A stretch of 64,000 bases of DNA from Myxococcales bacterium (GCA_947483555.1 CANKMW010000037.1:1-64000), one strand, 5' to 3'; counted from the stretch's first letter, positions 29,523 through 38,957 are shown. Translations and numbers: made by a program. The notes: generated from the sequence alone by a model not told the origin.

Positions 29523-30848
29523 TCAGAGCAAGCCGCGCGCCCACAGCGTCGCGAGGGAGCCGACGACGAAGGCCGCCACGACGGCGGCGGCGAACCGGGC
29601 GATCTCGGTGGCAGTGGCCGGGAGCTCTTCGGCGGCCGTCGTCGTGGGCGCGGCCGCGGTCGCGGCCGCAGCGCTCGGCGTCGCCGTCGTCGCCGGCGTG
29701 CCGACGAAGCGGGGCAGGACCGCGACCACGCCGGCAGCTGGATCGGCGTGGACGGCGTCCCGGATCAGCCGCTGGCGCTGGTCGATCTCCGCGGCGAAGG
29801 TGTCGCGGACCCAGCACGCCACCCGGGTCGGCGCTCCGAGCATCCCGGACGCGATCGCGGCCGCGCGCAGCGCCGCGGCCATGGCCGCGGCGGACGCGAA
29901 GCGGTCGGCAGGATCGCGGGCCAGCGCTCGCAGGATGATCGGGTCGAAGATCGCGGGTGGGGCCAGCCCGACCCGGCTGGGCGGCGGAACGTCGAGCGTC
30001 AACACCCGGTGGATGGTCTCGGCGTCGGAGGCGCCCTGGAACAGCGACCGTCCGGTCAGGGCGCTCCACAGCACCACGCCGGCGGCGAACACGTCGGCAC
30101 GATGATCGAGCGCCGCCGCCCGCTCGATCATCTCGGGGGCGGCATAGCACAGCTTGCCCTTGAGGAAGCCGGGCTCGGTGCTCGAGATCCGAGCGCGGGC
30201 CTTGGCCACGCCGAAGTCGGTGATGCGAGCGTCGCCGTCGACGCCGACCAGGATGTTCTGCGGCGAGACGTCGCGGTGGATCAACCCGACCTCGCGCCCA
30301 TCGTCGTCGAGAACGGTGTGGGCGGCGTGCAATCCGTTGAGGGCGCCGATCACGATGGGCACGATCAGGCTCGGCGGCCGGTAGGTGCGGTTGCGGGCCA
30401 GCAGCTGGGCCAGCGAACAACCCTCGACGTACGGCATGGCCAGGAAGTAGCCGTCCTCGCCCACGCCGAGGTCGAGCACGCTGGCGACGTTGTGGTGGTG
30501 GATGCGGGCCGCGAGCCGGGCCTCGTCGATCAGCATCGCCACGAACTCGCGGTCGCGCGCCAGGTGCGGGTGCATGGCCTTGACCGCGAACAACCTCTCG
30601 AATCCGGCCTCGCCGGCACGCCGGCACAGGTAGACCACGCCCATGCCGCCGCGGGCGATCTCGGCGATGATCTCGTACGGTCCGAGACTGCGGCGGCCGA
30701 CCTGGGGCGTCGGGGTCGAGGACTCGATCAGATCGTCGGAGCCGAGGATCTCGAGCTCCGGCTCGAGCGGAGCGACCGATGGCGGCGCCGGCGGAGGCTT
30801 CGATGGGCGCGGCGGCGGCGACGAGCGCGCCCGGTCTACCGACCCCAT
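29523..30848 (-). CDS. Ser/Thr protein kinase, tail-anchored, last gene of the cytochrome operon
   Basis: 441 residues. After a Pro-rich N-terminus (~45 residues) comes a kinase domain (~55-320) with glycine loop ARGGMGVVY, FAVKAMH, the variant catalytic loop IHRDVSPQNIL and DFGVAKA. HRDVSPQN is a kinase variant seen repeatedly in myxobacteria. An Ala/Thr-rich linker and one C-terminal membrane span (FAAAVVAAFVVGSLATLWA) anchor the kinase domain in the cytoplasm with almost nothing outside. The start overlaps the preceding lipoprotein gene by 13 bases, placing it at the end of the eight-gene operon that begins at 39371. A link between kinase and redox proteins is suggested only by co-transcription. 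Confidence 0.9.
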   Translation of the reverse strand: MGSVDRARSSPPPRPSKPPPAPPSVAPLEPELEILGSDDLIESSTPTPQVGRRSLGPYEIIAEIARGGMGVVYLCRRAGEAGFERLFAVKAMHPHLARDREFVAMLIDEARLAARIHHHNVASVLDLGVGEDGYFLAMPYVEGCSLAQLLARNRTYRPPSLIVPIVIGALNGLHAAHTVLDDDGREVGLIHRDVSPQNILVGVDGDARITDFGVAKARARISSTEPGFLKGKLCYAAPEMIERAAALDHRADVFAAGVVLWSALTGRSLFQGASDAETIHRVLTLDVPPPSRVGLAPPAIFDPIILRALARDPADRFASAAAMAAALRAAAIASGMLGAPTRVACWVRDTFAAEIDQRQRLIRDAVHADPAAGVVAVLPRFVGTPATTATPSAAAATAAAPTTTAAEELPATATEIARFAAAVVAAFVVGSLATLWARGLL

Positions 30849-31288
30849 GGCGAGCTCGGCGAGGGTGCCACCAGCTCGACATCGACCCCGGTGGCGGCGC
30901 GGGCGACGTCGAGCATGACGCTGCGCGGGCTGTCGTGACGACCGAAGGCTCCGCCCGGATCGACGTCCGGATGATAGCGATCGCCGTCCTCGGGGCTGGT
31001 GTCGATCATGGCCAGCACGAAGTAGCGGCCGGGCGGCAGACCCGCGACCTGATACGGCTGCGGAAAGCTCGGCTCGTCGATCGCCGTCTCGGCCACCGGT
31101 GGTCCGAACGGTGGGAAGGTGGCGAACACCGCCACGCGCAGCACGCCTGGCTCGGCGCCGGTGTAGGCGACCATGCCGCTGACGCTACCGGGCGGAGCGC
31201 CCGGATCGGACGGTCCGGCCGCGCACGACGCGGCGATCATGGCGGCGGTCAGGGCGGACGGGACTCGCAGGGTCGATCGATAGGTCAT
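30836..31288 (-). CDS. Small lipoprotein with carboxypeptidase-regulatory-like fold
   Basis: 150 residues; ATGA overlap with the stop of the cupredoxin/di-haem gene. Signal peptide with lipobox-like IAASC. The mature part reads GSVSGMVAYTG, VAVFATFPPF and PYQVAGLPPGRYFVLAMID, the pattern of a transthyretin-like / carboxypeptidase-regulatory beta sandwich, which the neighbouring 31285-32856 protein also contains. Perhaps a periplasmic or outer-membrane structural partner of the cytochromes; no metal ligands are obvious. Confidence 0.7.
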   Translation of the reverse strand: MTYRSTLRVPSALTAAMIAASCAAGPSDPGAPPGSVSGMVAYTGAEPGVLRVAVFATFPPFGPPVAETAIDEPSFPQPYQVAGLPPGRYFVLAMIDTSPEDGDRYHPDVDPGGAFGRHDSPRSVMLDVARAATGVDVELVAPSPSSPWGR

Positions 31289-32856
31289 GGCGGCGTGCTC
31301 CTCCCGACGGGGTCGAGCAGGTAGTCGACGACGGTACGGCCCCGCGCCAGCGAGACGACGTAGTGGGCCAGATCCCAGCGTTCGGACGGGGTCATGGCCG
31401 GATCAAACGACGGCATCGGCGTGCCGCCGAGACCGGTCGAGATGGCGCGGTAGACCACGGCCCCGCCCACGCCTCCTTTGTAGACCCCGCGCGTGAGGTC
31501 GGCCGGTGGCACCAGCCGCCCCCAGTCGTCGCGCAGCGCCGACGCGGCCGGACCGTCGCCGGTGCCGCGCAGGCCGTGACAGGCGAAGCAGCCCATCTTC
31601 TCGTACAGCGCCCGCCCGCGGGCCACCGAAGCGTCGTCGAGCGCCGGCTCGGCAGGGATGTCGATCGGCGCTGGCAACGCCGTGCCGGTCCAGAACACCT
31701 CCGATCGGGTGGTGAGGTACCGCGCCAGGGTGCGGATCTGCGACGACGTCAACCGGCCGCTCCACGCCGGCATGTGCGTCCCGCGCACCCCGACCGAGAT
31801 GGTGCGCACGAGATCCTCGCGGGTCGGAGGCGATCCAGCCGGGGTCATGCGGAACTTGTACGTGCCCCGCGTGAAGTCGCGAGGTGGCGTGGAGGTGAAG
31901 CGGGCCGACGGGCCGCGCCCGTCACCGGCCTGACCGTGGCAGGTGGCGCAGTACTTCCGGAACAGCGGGCGCCCCTCGCCGGCCAGGCGGTCACGCTCGT
32001 CGGCGCGGCGCTGCTGGTCGAGCGCATCGACGGCCGTGCGGGTCTCGCGCAGGGCGTCGCGCAGCCCACCCGTCGGGTCGGTCGGTGCCGGTGCGGTCGG
32101 ATCGGTCGGGAGCTCGAAGGTCAGGCTCGTGGTGATGGTCCCGCCGGCGGTGACCGTGACGCTCTGCTGGACTGCGCCGAGCCGTTCGTGCCAGGCGCGC
32201 ACGGTGTACGTGCCCGGCGGCACGTCGCCGATCGTGAAGCTGCCGTCGGCGGCACTGGTGGCGTGCCAGCGGTGCGGAACCACCGCGATGAACGCGCTCA
32301 TCCAGGTGTGGCCGGAGTCGCAGCGGATGCGCAGGATGCCCGGCTCGCCGAGCCGCCGCGCGACCACCTTGCCGGCGACCGGAATCGCCAGGTTGAAGGC
32401 GGTGCGCTGGCCCAGGAACGCGTGAACGTTGTGCAGCACCGGATCGTTCGACGTGATCGACAGGGTCGCGCCGTGGGTCACGGTCTGGACGTGGGGTACG
32501 AACGCGCAGCTCCGCTGATCGAGCGCCGCGGCGCCACCTGGTTCGGGCGCGCCCGCCGGCACACCGTCGAGCACCACCACGACGTTGGCCAGCCCACCAT
32601 CGACGGCGACCACCAGCGTCTCGTCCGCGATCACGCCGCCCTTGCCGCACACCTCGGGATCGTGGTGGGCATGGATCGGGCCGGGCGGCGGCGCCTCGCC
32701 CTTGAACCGCACCCGCCCGCTGATGACGCCAGGCGTCGCCGCCACCGGCTCCGCCGCGGCGCCATCATCGTCGGCGCGGAGCGGACGCAGGCTGACCAGC
32801 GCCACGACCGTGGTCGGGACCGCGAGCAGGAGGATTCGTCGAAGGGCGAGGCGCAT
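31285..32856 (-). CDS. Cupredoxin-like / di-haem cytochrome c fusion
   Basis: 523 residues with a signal peptide (RRILLLAVPTTVVALVSLRPLRA). Residues ~40-190 are cupredoxin-like: NDPVLHNVHAF provides His ligands and RCDSGHTWM offers Cys, His and Met in the order of a type 1 copper site. Residues ~195-240 are a carboxypeptidase-regulatory-like unit (GSFTIGDVPPGTYTVRAWH). Two cytochrome c domains follow, with CATCH (~300) and CFACH (~425) and downstream Met candidates (THMPAW and TPMPSF). This would move electrons between copper and haem in one periplasmic polypeptide. It lies in the operon between the porin-like protein and the small lipoprotein. The copper site is inferred from spacing only. 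Confidence 0.85.
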   Translation of the reverse strand: MRLALRRILLLAVPTTVVALVSLRPLRADDDGAAAEPVAATPGVISGRVRFKGEAPPPGPIHAHHDPEVCGKGGVIADETLVVAVDGGLANVVVVLDGVPAGAPEPGGAAALDQRSCAFVPHVQTVTHGATLSITSNDPVLHNVHAFLGQRTAFNLAIPVAGKVVARRLGEPGILRIRCDSGHTWMSAFIAVVPHRWHATSAADGSFTIGDVPPGTYTVRAWHERLGAVQQSVTVTAGGTITTSLTFELPTDPTAPAPTDPTGGLRDALRETRTAVDALDQQRRADERDRLAGEGRPLFRKYCATCHGQAGDGRGPSARFTSTPPRDFTRGTYKFRMTPAGSPPTREDLVRTISVGVRGTHMPAWSGRLTSSQIRTLARYLTTRSEVFWTGTALPAPIDIPAEPALDDASVARGRALYEKMGCFACHGLRGTGDGPAASALRDDWGRLVPPADLTRGVYKGGVGGAVVYRAISTGLGGTPMPSFDPAMTPSERWDLAHYVVSLARGRTVVDYLLDPVGRSTPP

Positions 32857-32867
32857 CGGTGGGCTCC

Positions 32868-34157
32868 CTACATGAACACGTGCGAGAAGACGACCACGTC
32901 CCAGGAACCGCCGGTCGGCGCGGCGTCATCCCAGGTGCGCCGCACCATCGCGCGCAGCTCGGTGAACGGCCACGGGAACACCTCGATCACGGCGCCCGCG
33001 CGCACCACCCCATCGTCGGCGATCTCGAGGTCCGGATCGGCGAACTCGAGCGTACCGATCAGGTCGACGCCCTGGACCGGCAGGAAGCTGAGCTCCTGGT
33101 AGCTGACGTAACCCGACAGCGGTGGCAACGCATCGCTATAGAACCGGTCGCGGACCCAGTCGACCTCGCCGAGGTACGTGAAGCGCCCCACGTTCAGGGT
33201 GGCGAAGCCGCCGGCGCGCACCTCGTCGACGCCGACGCCGACCTGACCAAGGTCCGCGCTCGGAATGCTGCCGGCGAGCAACGGGTTGGCCTGGTTGTTG
33301 TCTCGGTTGGCGTAGAACGACAGGCCCAGCTGACCGCGACTCCAGCCCGCGTCGCCACGGACGCTGAGTCGCGCCGCCACCGCCTTCTCGAACCGGCGAC
33401 GGGTGGTGCCGTGGTTGTCGAAGGCGGTCTCACCGAACGTGCCGTTGAGCACGGCGAGGTTGAGCGTGACCGGTCCGGCGAAGCCGGTGAGCTCGAGCCC
33501 GGTGTCGCGATCGGCGTTGCCCAGTCCGATGCCCTGACGGGTGAACAGCTGGTGCTCGACCTCGCGGATCCCGAACGGCGGCATGAACCGCCCGACCTTG
33601 ACCATCAGATCGTAGTTCGATGGCTCGGATCGCAGGTGATAGAGCGCCCACGCCTCGAAGCCCGAGTAGACGCCGATGTCGAGCACGGTGGTGACGTGAT
33701 CGTTGAGCGTGGCCGCGTGGTAGAGGTCGGCCTGCATCAGGAAGAACGAGCTCGTGATGTCCGGGCGCTGGCCAGGCGAGGCGCCTCGATCGGGGCGGAC
33801 GTAGATGTAGGCCAGCCGCATGTCGCCGCCGAGGACCATCCACGGGTTGATCTCGGGATCGAACACGACCGGCTCGCGCCGGTCGCCGTCGCCGTCGTCA
33901 CCGCTGCGGTCGCCATCATCAACGGGTGGCGGCGGCTCGGCGATCCAGTCGCGGGGCGCCGGGCGGCCCGTGCTCGGCAACCAGGTACGTTCGAACACGT
34001 TGCGGCCGTAGGCGTTGCGGATCCCGCCACCGGTCGGGTTGATGTGACACTGGATGCACTCCATGCCGTTGCGGGCGGCGAAGCGGGGGATGGCGTCCGC
34101 CGACCGGGCGGCGGCCAACGTCGTGACTCCAACGGCGATCAGCAGCAACATCCTCAT
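32868..34157 (-). CDS. Porin-like outer-membrane protein with N-terminal CxxCH
   Basis: 429 residues. After a signal peptide (MRMLLLIAVGVTTLAAARSADA) the mature protein starts with ECIQCHINPTGGGIRNAYG: one c-type haem motif followed by a Gly-rich turn. An acidic linker of ~40 residues follows. From ~105 to the end there are alternating amphipathic strands typical of a beta-barrel (GGDMRLAYIYV, TTVLDIGVYSGF, LGLSFYANRDN), finishing with WDVVVFSHVFM, an aromatic-rich last strand. The family expectation is a porin; the haem-bearing plug-like N-terminus would place a redox centre at or in the barrel. Starts by ATGA overlap after the PEGA gene. Confidence 0.8.
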   Translation of the reverse strand: MRMLLLIAVGVTTLAAARSADAIPRFAARNGMECIQCHINPTGGGIRNAYGRNVFERTWLPSTGRPAPRDWIAEPPPPVDDGDRSGDDGDGDRREPVVFDPEINPWMVLGGDMRLAYIYVRPDRGASPGQRPDITSSFFLMQADLYHAATLNDHVTTVLDIGVYSGFEAWALYHLRSEPSNYDLMVKVGRFMPPFGIREVEHQLFTRQGIGLGNADRDTGLELTGFAGPVTLNLAVLNGTFGETAFDNHGTTRRRFEKAVAARLSVRGDAGWSRGQLGLSFYANRDNNQANPLLAGSIPSADLGQVGVGVDEVRAGGFATLNVGRFTYLGEVDWVRDRFYSDALPPLSGYVSYQELSFLPVQGVDLIGTLEFADPDLEIADDGVVRAGAVIEVFPWPFTELRAMVRRTWDDAAPTGGSWDVVVFSHVFM

Positions 34158-34924
34158 GGCGTCTCCAGGGGAACCAGGGTGGCGCGGAGCTCGCGCTTGC
34201 CGGAATCGGGCGACCAGCTCACCCGCGCCGCGCGATGCCCGTCGAGCTCCAGCGAGATCGACAGCCGGCGGGCGGGCAAGAACGCCGACAGCGGCGTGAC
34301 CCCCCAGACCGCGCCCTCGACACGCACCGTGGCACCCTCGGGTTCGGAGACGATCTCGACCTCGAGCAGGCTGGGTGGCGCGGCGGGATCGGGCCGTGGA
34401 TCCGCCACCGCGTCGCCGACGCCAGGCGGGGCGCCGGGATCGCCCGGTCGCGGGCGGGGACGACCGGAGCGATCGCGACCGGGCGCCGTGACGGTCCGGG
34501 GGCGCGATTCTCGGGTCGCGGGTGGCGTGGCGATCTCGACGGGCAGCTCGCCCGATCGATCGCCGCCGGGGGCGGTGACGGCCGCGTCAGCAAGCGCGGG
34601 CGTGGCGGGCATGGCCTCCGTCGGCGCCGCGGCCAGCGGTGCCGCGACCCCGGCACCGGGTGCGGCGACCCGCGCGGGCTCGGCCGTGCCGGTCGCGGAG
34701 GTGCGATCGGCGCCGCCGCTGCCGCCGGATTCCGAGGTGAACAGCAGGGTCACGATGATGCCGGCCTGGAAGGCGGCCAGCGTGGCCAGCAGCAGCGTCC
34801 ACGGGTTGCGCCAGCTCAGCGGTCGTCCGTGCGTGGCGCGGCGCAGCGGCGGCACGGTGTCCGCTGCCGGGCGAGCGACCTCTCGCGTGGTCGGCGGGCG
34901 CTGGGGTTGCTTCGGGGAGGTCAC
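34154..34924 (-). CDS. Membrane-anchored PEGA-domain protein
   Basis: 256 residues. A cytoplasmic N-terminus (~40 residues, basic), a single membrane span (WTLLLATLAAFQAGIIVTLLF), a long Ala/Pro/Arg-rich linker of ~130 residues, and a C-terminal PEGA domain (VEIVSEPEGATVRVEGAVWG). PEGA domains are small beta-sandwiches usually found outside the membrane on bacterial surface or kinase proteins. It may tether a complex of the operon's redox proteins to the inner membrane. Begins one base beyond the cupredoxin stop. Confidence 0.8.
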   Translation of the reverse strand: MTSPKQPQRPPTTREVARPAADTVPPLRRATHGRPLSWRNPWTLLLATLAAFQAGIIVTLLFTSESGGSGGADRTSATGTAEPARVAAPGAGVAAPLAAAPTEAMPATPALADAAVTAPGGDRSGELPVEIATPPATRESRPRTVTAPGRDRSGRPRPRPGDPGAPPGVGDAVADPRPDPAAPPSLLEVEIVSEPEGATVRVEGAVWGVTPLSAFLPARRLSISLELDGHRAARVSWSPDSGKRELRATLVPLETP

Positions 34925-34925
34925 G

Positions 34926-35387
34926 TCACGGCTCCACGATCACGCGGTAGTTGTTCATCTGCGCGGGGTGGGTGGTGCAGAAGTAGATCGCGGTACGCGG
35001 CGCGCAGAACCGGTAGGCCCACCTGGCGCCCGGCGACAGATCTCCACTGTCGAAGCCGCCTTGCGCCGGGGGCTGGATCGCGCCCGGCGCGCCGGCGGTG
35101 ACGGTGTGGACCATCGAGTCGTTGTTGGTCCAGGTGACCACGTCGCCACGAGTGACCGTGAGCAGCGGGCGATCGACGTTGAGCGTGACCAGCGCGACCT
35201 GCGGACCGGTCGTCGACGGATCGGTCGGTCCCTCGACGCAGGCCTCGCCGTCGTCGCTGCCATCGCTGGCGACCGCGTCGGCCGGTTCCGGCGGCGGCAC
35301 GCGGTAACCGAAATCGATGCAGGCGGCGAACACCACCCCGAGCGTCGCCCGCAGGACAGCAGCGAGGTTGCGGCGGTGACCCGTCAT
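34926..35387 (-). CDS. Plastocyanin-like cupredoxin lipoprotein
   Basis: 153 residues from the ATG at 35387, which overlaps the stop of the five-haem gene (ATGA). Signal peptide with lipobox-like FAAC. The mature domain has VTLNVDRPLLTVTRGDVVTW and the type 1 copper ligands: His in SMVHTVTAG and the Cys-x2-His-x3-Met set of FCTTHPAQM. The fold is that of plastocyanin/pseudoazurin-type blue copper proteins that carry single electrons. It is the third gene of the operon, placed directly after the multihaem protein; a direct electron partnership is likely but inferred. Confidence 0.88.
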   Translation of the reverse strand: MTGHRRNLAAVLRATLGVVFAACIDFGYRVPPPEPADAVASDGSDDGEACVEGPTDPSTTGPQVALVTLNVDRPLLTVTRGDVVTWTNNDSMVHTVTAGAPGAIQPPAQGGFDSGDLSPGARWAYRFCAPRTAIYFCTTHPAQMNNYRVIVEP

Positions 35388-38300
35388 GGACAGCTCCCCC
35401 ACGGACATGATGATCCAGCGCCGCCGTCGACCCACTGGCGAAGCAGCTCGACCTGCGACGTGGTGAGGCAGGCTCGACACGAACCGCTCGACGTGTCCTG
35501 CGGCATGGTGCACGCCTCGGTCTCGTCGAGGAGCTTGCTGCCGGCGGCGTCGCACGGCCGGACCTCGCCGGTGTTGCCGACGGCGTGAGCGTAGGTGTCC
35601 CAGCGGATGCCGTTGGGAGCGTTGTTGCCGCTGTGACAGTGGACGCAGCGGGCGCTGAACAGCGGCTGGATGGTGTCGTCGAACGCGAAGCAGGCCCCGC
35701 CGGGGGTCGCGCAACGCTGCACGGTGTTGAGGTCGCGGTTGCCCGCGAGATCGCGGGCGCGCACCACGAAGCAGGTCTGGGTCGCCATCGGCGTGGCGAT
35801 GCGGGCGCAGGTGGCGGCGCCCGACGCCGCGTAGGGTGCGGGACGCGTGTAGCTCTGCCCGCCCGGCGTTCTGGCGTCGAAGATCTCGTAGACGATCGAC
35901 TCGGTCGGGCTGCCGGCGTCGCTGGCTGCCGCCCAGCACACCTCGGTCTCGGTCGGGGACAGCGGGGTCGCGGTGGTCGCGCCGCCGAAGGTCGGCGCCA
36001 CGGTGTCGACGCACGGCGACGGTCCGGTGCAGGTTCGGCGGGCGCCGCTGCCGATCCACTCGCGCAGCAGCGATCGTTCCGACCCGGCCAGCCACGGCGG
36101 CCCGTCGCCCGGCATGCGGCGGCCGCAGCTCGAACCGCTGGTCTTGGTGTTGAGCAGGCTGCCGGCCCAGTCGCAGGCGTCGACCGCGTCGCGGATCGAT
36201 CCTCCAGCAAGCGCGCCGCCGTAGGTGCGCAGATCGAGGAAGCGAGGCGCGGCGGCGCCCTGGTGACAGTGGGTACAGCGGGCGCTGAGGATCGGCTGGA
36301 TCAGGGCATCGTAGTCGACCGCGCACGCCGCCGGGGCGGTGGTCGCGCAGGCCTCGACGTTGGTGGTGGAGCGGTTGCCCGCGAGGTCGCGAGCGCGGAC
36401 CACGAAGCACAGCGTCGTCGCCGGACCGACGCGGACGTCGGTGCACAGGCCGCCAACCCGCGAATGCTGGGCCGGCTGGGTGAACGTCTGGCCACCGGCA
36501 CTGGTGGCCTCGTACACGTCGTAGCGCAGCGACGCGGCGGACGTGACGGCGTCGGTGGCCGGCGGCCAGCACACCCGGATCGTGGTCGCATCGACCGGGG
36601 TCGCCGACGACACGCCCGCGAAGCTCGGCGCGGCGGTGTCGCCGCAGGCCGACGTCTCGCCGCACGAACGCTGCGCTCCGGCCGAGATCCACTGCTGCAC
36701 CATCGCGACCTGCTGGATCGTGAGGTACGGCGGACCGTCGTACGGCATCCGCCGACCGAGGCTGGGCGTGGTCGAGATCTTGTCGACCAGCAGGCTCGCG
36801 CCCGGGTCGCAGGCGACCACCTCGTTCCGCCGCACGCTGCCGGCGACCACCGCGGCATAGCTGTCGAGGCGTAGCCACTGCGGCGGACGGTCCCCCGCGT
36901 GACACCGCGTGCAGTTGTGATCGAGGAGCGGCTGGATCATGGCGTCGTAATCGACACAGCCGGGTGGGACCGCCGGCGTGGTCACGCAGCGCTCGATGGT
37001 GTTGGAGTCGCGGTTGCCGGCACCGTCACGGGCGCGCACGACCCAGCAGTGCTGGGTCGCCGGTGACAGCGCATCGACGCGAACGCAGGTCCCGCCCGCG
37101 GCGCTGGTCCGTCGCGGCGCCGCCGAGAAGTCCTCGGCCCCCGGGGTCGAGGTGAGGTAGGCGTCGTAGAGCAACTGCGCCGGCGACGTGAGGTTGTCGC
37201 TGGCCGCGCTCCAGCACAGCTCGACCGTGGTCGGATCGATCGCGGTGGCGGTGGTCAGCCCGGCGAAGCTCGGCGGCTGGAGATCCGAACACGGATCGGG
37301 CGTGGCGCACGATGGGCGGCCACCTTCGCCGATCCACTGCTCGATGGCGCCGATCTGGGCGGTGGTGAGCCAGGGCGGTCCATCCGCCGGCATGCGCGCG
37401 CCGACCGGCGGCGTGCTCATGGTGATCTTCTGGTAGAGCAGGCTCGCGTCGGGCTGACACGCGACCACCTCGTTGCCGGTCGCACCCCCGGCGATCACCC
37501 CGGCGTAGTTCTCCAGGTGCAGGCCTCGTGGAGCCCCAGGCCCGGCGTGACACTGGACGCACTCGCCGTCGAAGATCGGCTGGATCACCGAGGCGTAGTC
37601 GATGCACGGCGCGGCCGGTGGGGTCAGGCAGCGCTCGACGGTGTTGGCGTCACGATTGCCGGCATCGTCGCGCGCGCGCACGACCCAGCAGTAGGGCTGG
37701 CCCGGGGTCAGGCCGATGCGATCGAGGCACGTGGCGCCGGCCGGGCTGGTCGTCCGCGGCGGCTGGCTGAAGCTCTGTCCGCCGGGCAGGTCGGCTTCGT
37801 ACACGTCGTAGCGCAGCGCGCCCGGCGCGGTCACGTCGTCGCTGCCCGCGGTCCAGCACAGGTGCGCGGCCGTCGGCGTGGTCAAGCTGGCCCCGGTCAG
37901 GCCGCCGAAGGTCGGTGCGTTGGCGTCGCTGCAGAGGGCGGGATCGGTCGGGCACGATGGGGCCGCGCCGGCGGCGATCCAGCGCTGGATCGTGTCGGTC
38001 TGCGTCGCGGTGAGGTAGGGACCGCCGAGCGGCATGCGCTGTCCGACCGGCGGGTTGTCCTGGGAGATCTTGAGGTAGAGCAGGCTGCTCGCCGCCTGGC
38101 AGCCGACCACCTCGTTGCCCGTGAGCCCGCCGGTCAAGACTCCGGCGTAGCTGTCGAGGCGGAGGTCGCGCGGTGGGGTGGCGCCGCCGTGGCAACTCAC
38201 GCAGTTCGCGGTGAGGATCGGGAGCACGTCGGTCGCGAAGTCGACGCAGCTGCCGGCGGCGCGGGGCGTGGCCGATCGCTCGTTGGCGTTGCACTCGATC

Positions 38301-38941
38301 TGGCCGGCCTGGTCCTGGGCGCGGACCACGAAGTAGTAGGTCGCGTCGGTCGTCAGGCCCGTGACCCGGACCTGGGTCTGGCCGGTCACGGTTGCGACCG
38401 GGGTGGCGAGATCCTCCTGACCGGGTGCGGTGGCGACGTAGATCAGGTACCGGATCGCCGCGGGCAGGGTCTCGTCGGCGGCACCGATCCAGCGCACCAC
38501 CACGGCGTCAGGGCCGTCGCCGCTGGCCTCGGTCACTCCACCGAACAGCGGCGCCGCGTCGAGCGCCGAACCGGTGGTGCAGGTGGCAGACGAACCGTCG
38601 CCGTCACCGACTCCACCATCGTCGTCATCGAGGCCGTCGCACCAGCCCATCCGACACAGCGCCTCTTCTTCGCAGCCGATCTCGTCGCCGCCGACCACCG
38701 CACATTCGTCGCCCACGTTCGCGCCGAGGCGTTCGGCGACCGCGCGGGGAACGCAGCGGTCGTCGAAGTAGCAGACCTCACCGTTGCCACAATCGCCGTC
38801 CCGGCCGCACGCGGCGCGATCGGACACGCACGTGCACCCCGACGGGCCAGCGCTGGCGGCGCCGATCAGTCCGACGACGACGGCGAACGCACGAATCGGT
38901 CCGGTTCGGCGTGCGGCGATGGCGTGGGGAGCGTGGGTCAC
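35384..38941 (-). CDS. Five-unit FN3 / cytochrome c multihaem protein
   Basis: 1185 residues from the GTG at 38941; the frame stays open upstream but that part lies inside the cytochrome gene. A signal sequence ends near GPSGCTC, followed by a Cys-rich stretch (~35-110). Then five tandem units, each a fibronectin type III domain and a cytochrome c domain. The haem motifs are CVSCH, CVQCH, CTRCH, CTHCH and CVHCH, each followed about 55 residues later by a Met in RMP (MPLG, MPAD, MPYD, MPGD; CTMP in the last). The spacing is regular, so all five haems could be His/Met ligated. It would be a secreted, elongated, wire-like electron carrier. I know of no named family with this order. Confidence 0.85.
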   Translation of the reverse strand: MTHAPHAIAARRTGPIRAFAVVVGLIGAASAGPSGCTCVSDRAACGRDGDCGNGEVCYFDDRCVPRAVAERLGANVGDECAVVGGDEIGCEEEALCRMGWCDGLDDDDGGVGDGDGSSATCTTGSALDAAPLFGGVTEASGDGPDAVVVRWIGAADETLPAAIRYLIYVATAPGQEDLATPVATVTGQTQVRVTGLTTDATYYFVVRAQDQAGQIECNANERSATPRAAGSCVDFATDVLPILTANCVSCHGGATPPRDLRLDSYAGVLTGGLTGNEVVGCQAASSLLYLKISQDNPPVGQRMPLGGPYLTATQTDTIQRWIAAGAAPSCPTDPALCSDANAPTFGGLTGASLTTPTAAHLCWTAGSDDVTAPGALRYDVYEADLPGGQSFSQPPRTTSPAGATCLDRIGLTPGQPYCWVVRARDDAGNRDANTVERCLTPPAAPCIDYASVIQPIFDGECVQCHAGPGAPRGLHLENYAGVIAGGATGNEVVACQPDASLLYQKITMSTPPVGARMPADGPPWLTTAQIGAIEQWIGEGGRPSCATPDPCSDLQPPSFAGLTTATAIDPTTVELCWSAASDNLTSPAQLLYDAYLTSTPGAEDFSAAPRRTSAAGGTCVRVDALSPATQHCWVVRARDGAGNRDSNTIERCVTTPAVPPGCVDYDAMIQPLLDHNCTRCHAGDRPPQWLRLDSYAAVVAGSVRRNEVVACDPGASLLVDKISTTPSLGRRMPYDGPPYLTIQQVAMVQQWISAGAQRSCGETSACGDTAAPSFAGVSSATPVDATTIRVCWPPATDAVTSAASLRYDVYEATSAGGQTFTQPAQHSRVGGLCTDVRVGPATTLCFVVRARDLAGNRSTTNVEACATTAPAACAVDYDALIQPILSARCTHCHQGAAAPRFLDLRTYGGALAGGSIRDAVDACDWAGSLLNTKTSGSSCGRRMPGDGPPWLAGSERSLLREWIGSGARRTCTGPSPCVDTVAPTFGGATTATPLSPTETEVCWAAASDAGSPTESIVYEIFDARTPGGQSYTRPAPYAASGAATCARIATPMATQTCFVVRARDLAGNRDLNTVQRCATPGGACFAFDDTIQPLFSARCVHCHSGNNAPNGIRWDTYAHAVGNTGEVRPCDAAGSKLLDETEACTMPQDTSSGSCRACLTTSQVELLRQWVDGGAGSSCPWGSCP

Positions 38942-38957
38942 GGCTGGCCTCGACCGG

